Shown one piece after another: positions 54,907 through 61,625 of a DNA stretch of 64,000 nucleotides. Source of the stretch: Emticicia aquatilis (GTDB lineage: Bacteria > Bacteroidota > Bacteroidia > Cytophagales > Spirosomataceae); contig NZ_BMKK01000013.1 in assembly GCF_014644295.1 (NCBI RefSeq), positions 116,205 to 180,204 on the forward strand, in the 5' to 3' direction. The position numbers and the translations under genes were made by a program. The notes under the pieces were generated by a model. The model had not been told where the DNA came from. It searched no databases and saw only the letters and a program-made list of their open reading frames with translations. Position 1 is the first letter of the stretch; every line of letters starts with the position of its first letter.

Positions 54907-54964
54907 TCTTTCTTTTGGCTTGCTCGGTAGAGTTTTTGTTTTTCTTCTTTTGTGAGGCTTTCGT
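54901..54964. repeat. Right 64-nt direct repeat at rhomboid 3' end
   Basis: The intact partner of 54203-54266 and the real 3' end of the rhomboid gene. Together the repeats bracket the toxin-antitoxin cassette like attachment-site duplicates. Confidence 0.88.
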
Positions 54965-55811
54965 AGCCCGATTTGCCTATTTTATCCAAAATAGCATCGA
55001 CCTCATCTTGGTCAGGGAAGTAATTGGGGTCAAGTTTGGTACTATTGCCACTTTTATTGGCAACCGTTGACTCGCTATATTTTCTTTGAGGGATTCTTAC
55101 TTGGGGTTTTGGCTTCCACAAATTACTCCACCAATCGCTTACAGCTTCTATTGGGCTACCTAAATCTGTTCCTCGACGCAACAAATAAATGTAGGAATAA
55201 CCAGCGATTGCCCCACCTAAATGCGAGATTCCGCTACTTGGAACTATAAAAGATATTAGCAAGAAAGCCCAAGCGAGATATTTGATTTTGATAAGTATGA
55301 TACCAAATAGATAAAACTCATATTCGGGAAGTAAGGCAACTGCCGCAAACATCACCGCATAAACCGCTGCTGAAGCCCCCAAAACAGTTGGACTAATATT
55401 GTTGAGTTGCGGAGATAAAGCTAATAAGTTATATACTGCTATGTAAATCAAACCGCTGATGATACCACCGATGAGGTAAATATTCAATAATTTTCTGCTT
55501 CCGATAAATTCTTGTACCAGATTTCCGAACCAAAATAACGAAAGCATATTGAAGAGCAAATGGAAAAAGCCATAGTGCGTAAAGCAGTAGGTAAGGAGTG
55601 TCCAAGGCTTGCTAACAAACTGTTTGATTGGAGCAATTAATTCAAAATTATCAGTGATGATTTTGTTGATAACCCCACCATTTGGAGAGAACGAAAAGAT
55701 AAAGCCAACCAAAATTAAAGCCACAAAAACTCCTGCATTGATGAGCATGAGTTGCACCAATGTGTTTCCTTTCTTAAATGGACTCTTTATGTCGTCAATG
55801 AAACTTGCCAC
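54903..55811 (-). CDS. Rhomboid-family intramembrane serine protease (GASA variant)
   Basis: A 302-residue protein: an N-terminal helix, a rhomboid core with six or so helices (TYCFTHYGFFHLLFNMLSLF contains the HxxxN segment), the nucleophile serine in VLGASAAVYAV and the catalytic His in GISHLGGAIAGY, then a polar cytoplasmic tail of about 85 residues. The usual GxSG is GASA here. It follows the second rhomboid gene by 2 nt. Its 3' end was duplicated when the toxin-antitoxin cassette arrived. Confidence 0.88.
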   Translation of the reverse strand: MASFIDDIKSPFKKGNTLVQLMLINAGVFVALILVGFIFSFSPNGGVINKIITDNFELIAPIKQFVSKPWTLLTYCFTHYGFFHLLFNMLSLFWFGNLVQEFIGSRKLLNIYLIGGIISGLIYIAVYNLLALSPQLNNISPTVLGASAAVYAVMFAAVALLPEYEFYLFGIILIKIKYLAWAFLLISFIVPSSGISHLGGAIAGYSYIYLLRRGTDLGSPIEAVSDWWSNLWKPKPQVRIPQRKYSESTVANKSGNSTKLDPNYFPDQDEVDAILDKIGKSGYESLTKEEKQKLYRASQKKD

Positions 55812-55813
55812 TA

Positions 55814-56452
55814 TTAATAGAATCTATCTTTCTTTTTGTTCCAATAATTAATCAATAATATACCAAAAATTAAGCCACCGATGTGGGCAAAATGTGCAAC
55901 CCCTGGCATGATATTATAAATGCCCGAGAAAATCTCGAAAAGTGCATATAAAGATACTAAATATTTTGCTTTTACGGGTATTGGAAGCGGAAAAATTATC
56001 ATTTCGGTATTTGGGAATAATCTGGCAAAAGCCCCCAACATACCAAAAATTGCTCCCGAAGCCCCCACCATCGGAATACTCATCATCATTGTGTACTCTG
56101 GCGAATCGACAGGGAATTGAGATATCTCGTAGAGATTGATTACTCCATGAAGCAAACAAGCTCCTACACCCGAAACAATGTATAATATTAAGAAACGCTT
56201 ACTACCCAAGAAATGTTCGAGCATTGGCCCAAACATAAATAAACCGAACATATTACTGAATATGTGTCCTGTACCTCCGTGCAGAAACATATACGTAAAA
56301 ATCTGAATAGGGTTGAAAAGCCCCATTTCGTGTAGCGAAAAGTTATGATAGCCAAAAATTGTGGCTAAATCTATTCTTAGGAAACTCTGTACTAAATAAA
56401 CAGCAATATTTGCTATCAATAAGTTACGAACAACGGGTGTAACTTGATACAT
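55814..56452 (-). CDS. Rhomboid-family intramembrane serine protease
   Basis: A 212-residue rhomboid with six predicted helices. It has the HGGTGHIFSNMFGLFMFG segment, the canonical nucleophile motif GASGAIFGMLGAF and the catalytic His in VAHFAHIGGLIFGIL. It cleaves transmembrane substrates in the inner membrane. It is directly upstream of a second, longer rhomboid on the same strand with a 2-nt gap and downstream of mutL by 42 nt, so all three may be co-transcribed. Confidence 0.92.
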   Translation of the reverse strand: MYQVTPVVRNLLIANIAVYLVQSFLRIDLATIFGYHNFSLHEMGLFNPIQIFTYMFLHGGTGHIFSNMFGLFMFGPMLEHFLGSKRFLILYIVSGVGACLLHGVINLYEISQFPVDSPEYTMMMSIPMVGASGAIFGMLGAFARLFPNTEMIIFPLPIPVKAKYLVSLYALFEIFSGIYNIMPGVAHFAHIGGLIFGILLINYWNKKKDRFY

Positions 56453-56494
56453 ATCGTAATGTTGGTTAAAATAGCTTTTTCGTCAAACTCAGAG

Positions 56495-58423
56495 TTATTG
56501 TTTGCGGTTCAATAACTCTGCTAATTGGTCTAACGACAAAATAGTCATAATTGGTTCACCATTAGGTGTATAGCTCGGTACGGCCGTCTCGAAAAGTTGA
56601 TGAATCAACAAGTTTATTTCAATCTTCGAGAGTTCACCCATGTATTTTGATGACGAACGCTTCGAAAACGAACGAGCCACATTTTCTAATCTATCTAATT
56701 GTAAATCGGTCTGATTGGTTTTGTATTGTTGTACTAAACCCTCAAAAATCTCTTTTTCGTTTTCTTCTTGTACTTCGGGCGGAACACCATTGATTTTGAT
56801 GGTATGTTGCCCAAATTCTTCAAACGAAAAGCCCAAAGCTTTTATTTCGTCTTGGATTTCCATGACCAACTGATAATCGGCGGGCTGTAAATCTAAGGTT
56901 TTCGGAAAAAGGAGTTGTTGAGTAAACGATTTTTTGTTCTTTAAATTGTTGTAATATTTCTCGTATAAAATTCGCTCGTAGGCCGCTCGTTGGTCAATGA
57001 GCATCATGCCACTTTTGGCTTGGGCCACAATGAAACGATTTTGTATCTGAATCGCCGTAATTTCTTGGATTTCGGCAATTCTACGACTTTCGTCCGATAT
57101 ATCATTGGCCTTACTGCCCATTGTCATTGGCTCAGGCTCAAAGTCGAGATTGGCTTGGTTGTTAGGTTTGAAACCTTCCAAACCATCAAAAAGTTTTCGC
57201 CAATTTTCGGTATTCGATTGCGTGAAGTTGCGTTGGGCAGCATCTCGGCTATCTCGATAAGCATCGTCACGTTGAGGTTGGTATGTGCCTTGTTGCGACG
57301 AAGGTCGAGCATTTTCAAAATCAGATAAACCCGAAAACGACGGACTGATTGGGTTTGGCGAATCGGTAAAACGATTGGTATTTGTAAGATTTCCGAAATT
57401 TATATCCGACTCAAAATCTATCGTAGGTGTGAGGTTATAAACTCCAATGGCTCTTCTGACAGCCGAGCGGATAATGGCATAAACGGCTCTTTCGTCGTCG
57501 AATTTTATCTCGGTTTTGGTTGGATGAATGTTTATGTCAACGTGCGATGGGTCGATTTCTATAAACAAAACATAAAACGGACTGCTGCCTTCGGGAATCG
57601 TTGCATCAAAGGCACTCAACACGGCGTGGTGAAGATAATTGTGCTTAATAAAACGCTTATTGACAAAGAAAAACTGTTCGCCACGACCTTTTTTTGCCGA
57701 TTCTGGCTTGCCAACGTAGCCCGAAATATTTACAAATGGCGTTTCTTCTTCGCAGCTTGCCAGTTGTTCACGGTAGGCTTTTCCGAAAATATCAATAATT
57801 CTTCGGCTGAGTTTTCCTGCAGGAAGGTTATAAACTTCAACGTCGTTATGATAAAGTGTGAAAGCTACTTCAGGATGAGCCAACGAAACTCGTTGGAACT
57901 CGTCAAGAATATGTTTCATCTCGACTGGATTCGACTTCAAGAAGTTTCGTCGAGCAGGAACATTGAAAAATAAATTTTTTACTTGGAAATTCGTTCCTTT
58001 CGGGCAAGAAACCGATTCTTGACTTTTTAGCTCAGAGCCTTCGATGCGAATCATTGTGCCAACTTCATCAACCATTCGTCGGCTACGAAGTTCTACCTGA
58101 GCAATGGCTGCAATCGAAGCCAACGCTTCGCCACGAAAGCCCATTGTCAAAATCGAAAAGAGGTCATCAGCCGTACGGATTTTTGAGGTGGCGTGTCGCT
58201 CGAAACTCATGCGAGCGTCAGTGGCCGACATCCCCATACCGTCGTCAATCACCTGAATGAGGGTTCGCCCCGCATCTTTCACAATTAATTGTATGTTATT
58301 GGCACGGGCATCAATCGAATTTTCCAAAAGTTCTTTCACCACCGACGCTGGTCGCTGCACAACTTCCCCTGCCGCAATCTGATTGGCTATCGAGTCTGGT
58401 AGTAAATGAATAATATCGAGCAT
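56495..58423 (-). CDS. mutL: DNA mismatch repair protein MutL
   Basis: A 642-residue GHKL ATPase: VVKELLENSIDARA, QVIDDGMGM and GFRGEALASIAAI are the ATP-binding motifs, with a conserved transducer domain to about residue 330, a variable linker, and a C-terminal dimerisation domain. The endonuclease motifs of the C-terminal domain are degenerate: DQHAxxER reads DQRAAYER, and CPHGRP reads YTPNGEP. The protein is probably not a nuclease. It is likely transcribed with the downstream rhomboid genes. Confidence 0.95.
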   Translation of the reverse strand: MLDIIHLLPDSIANQIAAGEVVQRPASVVKELLENSIDARANNIQLIVKDAGRTLIQVIDDGMGMSATDARMSFERHATSKIRTADDLFSILTMGFRGEALASIAAIAQVELRSRRMVDEVGTMIRIEGSELKSQESVSCPKGTNFQVKNLFFNVPARRNFLKSNPVEMKHILDEFQRVSLAHPEVAFTLYHNDVEVYNLPAGKLSRRIIDIFGKAYREQLASCEEETPFVNISGYVGKPESAKKGRGEQFFFVNKRFIKHNYLHHAVLSAFDATIPEGSSPFYVLFIEIDPSHVDINIHPTKTEIKFDDERAVYAIIRSAVRRAIGVYNLTPTIDFESDINFGNLTNTNRFTDSPNPISPSFSGLSDFENARPSSQQGTYQPQRDDAYRDSRDAAQRNFTQSNTENWRKLFDGLEGFKPNNQANLDFEPEPMTMGSKANDISDESRRIAEIQEITAIQIQNRFIVAQAKSGMMLIDQRAAYERILYEKYYNNLKNKKSFTQQLLFPKTLDLQPADYQLVMEIQDEIKALGFSFEEFGQHTIKINGVPPEVQEENEKEIFEGLVQQYKTNQTDLQLDRLENVARSFSKRSSSKYMGELSKIEINLLIHQLFETAVPSYTPNGEPIMTILSLDQLAELLNRKQ

Positions 58424-58714
58424 CTGTAAAATCCTTATAACAAATTCAAAGTTGACAAGGCTCTGTCAACACAATAATATAAACACTTGAAAATTGAAAA
58501 CTGTTCGTTTAATGCAAATTTGTCGCTTTTCGAGGGGAAATCATTGGATATTCTGATTTTTTTTTGATAAAAGTTAGAAACACTGCTTTGTTTGTAGTTT
58601 AAGACCAAGAATCGAGGATGCTGTAGTCAAACAACAAAGTATTATGTCGTGTATTTTTTGAACTATTCTAATACTATACGTTGTTTCGATATAGAAATTA
58701 AACTCCTCTAAAAA

Positions 58715-59239
58715 ATGAACAAAATCGTAAAAATTATTTTGATTGTAGCAGCCGTTTTGGTGGTTGCATTCTTTGGTTTGAAAACTTTTACAAAAAGTAA
58801 AAGTCCGGCCGAAACTGCCAAATTCGACCAAAATGGGCTGACTGTACAAGTGGATTATTGCCGACCTTATAAGAAAGGACGTGAGATTTTCGGGAAACTA
58901 TTGCCGTATGGTCAAGTTTGGCGTACTGGAGCAAACGAGGCAACTATTTTTGATGTAAAACAAGACATTAAAGTAGGCGATAAAACTCTGAAAGCAGGAA
59001 AATATACACTTTGGACAATTCCGAATGCTGATAAATGGACGGTGATTATGAATGAAGAAACGGGTCAGTGGGGAACAAATTACGATGAGAAACGTGATGT
59101 TTTGAGGGTTGATGTGCCAGTTGGAAAAGCTGCCGAAACACTCGAACAATTTAAGATAGATTTTGCAGCAGCCGAAGGCGGTGCAGATATGATTTTACGT
59201 TGGGATAATACAGAGGTTAAAGTTCCGATTAGGTTGTAA
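58715..59239 (+). CDS. DUF2911 membrane-anchored protein
   Basis: A 174-residue protein with an N-terminal hydrophobic helix (IILIVAAVLVVAFFGL). The core VDYCRPYKKGREIFGKLLPYG followed by QVWRTGANEATIF, LKAGKYTLWTIPN and WTVIMNEE is the DUF2911 signature, a beta-rich periplasmic domain common in Bacteroidota. The function is unknown. It lies alone, followed by a 137-nt nested inverted repeat. Confidence 0.88.
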   Translation: MNKIVKIILIVAAVLVVAFFGLKTFTKSKSPAETAKFDQNGLTVQVDYCRPYKKGREIFGKLLPYGQVWRTGANEATIFDVKQDIKVGDKTLKAGKYTLWTIPNADKWTVIMNEETGQWGTNYDEKRDVLRVDVPVGKAAETLEQFKIDFAAAEGGADMILRWDNTEVKVPIRL

Positions 59240-59272
59240 ATAAGATAATAATATTGGATGAACAAAGAAACT

Positions 59273-59409
59273 TTCATTGCCGTTTGCTTTAGCTGACGGA
59301 TAGCTGTAAAAACAGAACAAATATGACTTTAGTCTAATCATATTCTTTAGACTAAAGTCATATTTGTTTAATCATTTAAGTACCGTCAGCTAAAGCAGAC
59401 GGCAATGAA
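59273..59409. repeat. Nested inverted repeat, two concentric hairpins
   Basis: Outer arms 59273-59299 and 59383-59409 (27 nt, one mismatch) enclose inner arms 59316-59337 and 59347-59368 (22 bp, perfect, 9-nt loop). It fills most of the 203-nt gap between two convergent genes. It could be one repeat inserted into another, and may terminate both genes. Confidence 0.85.
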
Positions 59410-59442
59410 TACTATATTTTTGTAAGATTTTGAGCTTTTTTA

Positions 59443-59940
59443 TTATCTCAATCTTACAAAAATATGTTCATCATAAAGTTTTCCTTCCTTGAAAAGCGAT
59501 TGTTTTAAAATGGCTTCTTTATGGAAACCTGCTTTTTCCAGTACTCGCATGGAGGCGAGGTTATATTCAAAAACGCCAGCGTAAATTCGATGAATATCGT
59601 AGTTTTTGAAGGCATAATCAACAATTTCGGAGATAGCAGATGAGATGATACCTTTGCCCCAATGTGCTTCGCCAAGCCAATAACCGATTTCGGCATTTTT
59701 GCGGTAAATATCATCTTTAAGCAAAATACCAATGCCGCCAACTGCTTCATTCTCAACCACAATAGCAAATGTTTCGGGCGAATTTTGAGCAATTCTCACC
59801 CAACCGTGAGCGTCGTCGGAGGTATAAGGATGCGGGAAAATATCTTTCAGATTTCGCCAAATATTGTAGTTATTGGCATGTTTCGTGAGCGATTCTTCAT
59901 CACCCGATTGCCATTGGCGTAGTATGTATGGTTGGAGCAT
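59443..59940 (-). CDS. GNAT acetyltransferase, RimJ/RimL type
   Basis: A 165-residue GNAT protein. AEIGYWLGEAHWGKGIISSA is the acetyl-CoA loop, followed by HRIYAGVFEYNLASMRVLEKAGF, the RimJ/RimL-like signature. It would acetylate a protein N-terminus, amine or small molecule. It begins 12 nt after the barstar gene, so it probably belongs to the barnase-barstar transcript; whether it takes part in that module is unknown. Confidence 0.88.
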   Translation of the reverse strand: MLQPYILRQWQSGDEESLTKHANNYNIWRNLKDIFPHPYTSDDAHGWVRIAQNSPETFAIVVENEAVGGIGILLKDDIYRKNAEIGYWLGEAHWGKGIISSAISEIVDYAFKNYDIHRIYAGVFEYNLASMRVLEKAGFHKEAILKQSLFKEGKLYDEHIFVRLR

Positions 59941-59951
59941 AGGCGAATATT

Positions 59952-60374
59952 TTATTTTACCTCATAACTAATCTCTTGGCTATCAAGTAACTTGGTGATG
60001 CGTTCGCTTGGCGAAAAAGCTACGATTAATTCCTTTTTACTGATTTCATCGTCTTCGTCAATCCATTTCCAATCTTCGCAAGTTGCATCGAGCAAATCAA
60101 GCAATGTCGGCAATTTATCGGGGTTGCGTTCTTTTTCTACGAATGAATCTGAATTTGTGATGTAAATCGCAATTTTTGTCTGCTCTAACCACGATAAATC
60201 ATTGAGCATTTCATCGAAAGAGTCGAGGTTAAACCCAAAGTATTCGGGAAAGCTAAGAGCTTTGGCTACTTCTTCGTAAAAACCTCTCAGTGTATGAGCC
60301 TTTTGGCCATCTATCTGGGCGATATGATAGCCGCTGAGTGTTTCTACATTGTTGGTTATAAGGAAATTAGGCAT
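59952..60374 (-). CDS. Barstar-family ribonuclease inhibitor
   Basis: Start chosen at 60374 (MPNFLITNNVET), giving 140 residues; the longer frame adds 21 residues encoded by a tetramer repeat. The barstar core is clear: TLRGFYEEVAKALSFPEYFG with NLDSFDEMLNDLSW, containing the acidic residues (Asp, Glu) that fill the RNase active site, and a later strand KIAIYITNSDSF. It has no signal peptide and acts in the cytoplasm as immunity to the RNase of the preceding gene. Confidence 0.9.
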   Translation of the reverse strand: MPNFLITNNVETLSGYHIAQIDGQKAHTLRGFYEEVAKALSFPEYFGFNLDSFDEMLNDLSWLEQTKIAIYITNSDSFVEKERNPDKLPTLLDLLDATCEDWKWIDEDDEISKKELIVAFSPSERITKLLDSQEISYEVK

Positions 60375-60380
60375 AAAATT

Positions 60381-60412
60381 AATGAATGAATGAGTGCATG
60401 AACGAATGAATG
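60381..60412. repeat. Degenerate tgaa/aatg tetramer repeat
   Basis: Repeated aatg/atga units (aatgaatgaatgagtgc, then gaacgaatgaatg) lie in the gap between the barnase and barstar genes. A similar tract on the other strand precedes ftsY (3830-3860). Confidence 0.6.
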
Positions 60413-60437
60413 ATTTCCGAAAATTAGAAAATTGCAA

Positions 60438-60896
60438 TCATTTTGTTTCAATTTCAATAAATGTCTTATAGTGATTTTTGGTGTAATAGGCTCGGCCATC
60501 CGAGCCAGTTACGAGCCGTTCTGCACCTCGATTTCGGCCTTGCTTTTTGGGGTTTACATCCCACTCTTGGTAATTGATTCTTTGACCATTATCATCTTTT
60601 TGAGGTAGTTGTTTTTCGTAGTTGCCAAATTTACGTCCACCTACATAACCATCGGGAGCTTCGCCATTTTCTTTGATGTACTTCAGCACTTCATAGACTT
60701 TCTGAGGAACTTTACCTTGCTTATTCGATTGATAATCAGGTGTTTTTTTGTCTTTTCGACTCTCTTTATGTTCGGGCAGCTGCGTTGTTGGCTCGGCGGC
60801 TTTGTATGACTCCTGTTTATTGGTTTGTCGGCAGCCCAAAAATATTTGACTAATTAAGCCAACAACTAAAAGCGTATTTTTAAAAAACGTATTCAC
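60438..60896 (-). CDS. Lipid-anchored barnase-type ribonuclease
   Basis: A 152-residue protein with a lipoprotein signal (FLGC, Cys22), a charged linker (about 25-65) and a C-terminal N1/T1-barnase RNase domain. Features of the domain are GGRKFGNYEKQLP, the catalytic Glu in YQEWDVNP, arginines in RNRGAERLVTG and the catalytic His in KNHYKTFIEI, matching Glu73/Arg83/Arg87/His102 of barnase in order. It should hydrolyse RNA, tethered to the outside of a membrane. The barstar gene follows 63 nt downstream on the same strand. Confidence 0.88.
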   Translation of the reverse strand: MNTFFKNTLLVVGLISQIFLGCRQTNKQESYKAAEPTTQLPEHKESRKDKKTPDYQSNKQGKVPQKVYEVLKYIKENGEAPDGYVGGRKFGNYEKQLPQKDDNGQRINYQEWDVNPKKQGRNRGAERLVTGSDGRAYYTKNHYKTFIEIETK

Positions 60897-60909
60897 AATA
60901 GTAGTTCTT

Positions 60910-60935
60910 GCTCCCCTTTAGGAGATGGGGTTTTT
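60910..60935. repeat. C-rich/G-rich repeat upstream of barnase gene
   Basis: ctccccttta followed by ggagatgggg is the same unit as at 15350-15373, with a few changes. It lies between the small ferredoxin-like gene and the barnase start, where it could act as a terminator hairpin. Confidence 0.6.
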
Positions 60936-61230
60936 AATTCAAAGAAAAAGCGGGGACTTTCATCACCACGGCATTATTAAACATGAGTTCGGTGATGGTT
61001 GGTTGCATGTATTCGATGAGTGGAAACTCTCCGATGATTCTCATTACTTCCAATTCATCGTCGGCATTGACTACACACCAAAGACGGTCACGGTCCATCG
61101 AAAGGGCGTAAGATTGTATCTTTCCGTCTTCCAAAAGCTGATTTACTTTCATTCTTTGGGCAGGAATTTTTATAATTAATTTTTCTGGAAATGGGTTTGG
61201 CAATTCAAACTCGACCATAAATTGGCTCAT
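60934..61230 (-). CDS. Small muconolactone isomerase-like protein
   Basis: A 98-residue protein with the alpha+beta (ferredoxin-like) pattern of the muconolactone delta-isomerase family: MSQFMVEFELP then FPEKLIIKIPAQRMKVNQLLEDG, LWCVVNADDELEVMRIIGEFPL and a final helix. The catalytic role of this family branch is unclear. It lies 37 nt upstream of the barnase gene on the same strand and may be read together with it. Confidence 0.6.
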   Translation of the reverse strand: MSQFMVEFELPNPFPEKLIIKIPAQRMKVNQLLEDGKIQSYALSMDRDRLWCVVNADDELEVMRIIGEFPLIEYMQPTITELMFNNAVVMKVPAFSLN

Positions 61231-61365
61231 ATATTTTTAGTGGGTTTGTTGTTTAATACAATTAATAGAAATGTAAAGTGTTTATAGTCACAAACTTGTG
61301 AGAAAGTAAACTTTCTTTTGTAATAAATTTCTACACTAATATAAACAAGTTTTCTAAAAAAACGT

Positions 61366-61373
61366 TTACTTTG
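61366..61373 (+). promoter_or_regulatory. Candidate -7 element of the riboswitch transcript
   Basis: TTACTTTG differs by one base from TAnnTTTG and lies 10 nt before the riboswitch aptamer. No -33 box is evident. Confidence 0.35.
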
Positions 61374-61382
61374 CAGAACTTA

Positions 61383-61467
61383 TCTCAAAAGGGGTGCCTT
61401 AATATAACGGGCTGAGATTATACCCATTGAACCTGTACACGGATAATGCCGCCGCAGGGAAAGAGAG
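61383..61467 (+). promoter_or_regulatory. TPP (THI-box) riboswitch
   Basis: The conserved aptamer blocks are present in order: ggggtgcc (61391), gctgagat (61411), acccattgaacctg (61422), ggataatgcc (61441) and gcaggga (61454), with closing stem tctc/gaga. It binds thiamine pyrophosphate. It precedes a TonB-dependent receptor, marking that receptor as a probable thiamine or thiamine-precursor transporter. Confidence 0.95.
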
Positions 61468-61504
61468 TACTTTTAGGAAAGTCATGACTTCCGAGAATGT
61501 ACTC
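61465..61504 (+). promoter_or_regulatory. Candidate expression-platform hairpin of the riboswitch
   Basis: gagtac (61465-61470) can pair with gtactc (61499-61504), and within them ggaaagtc (61476-61483) with gacttcc (61486-61492, one bulge). The 5' arm shares bases with the aptamer's closing stem, so the two structures exclude each other. About 120 nt of further leader follow to the ATG. Confidence 0.5.
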
Positions 61505-61625
61505 AAATTTATTCAATTTAAAATTTTGTCAAATCAAAACAGCAAGCTTGCGGTTTATTCGTGTGTTTGATGCTGTTTCGACAGGATTTTGCTCCTTTCT
61601 CCTGTTGTTAAAACTTTCAAAAACA

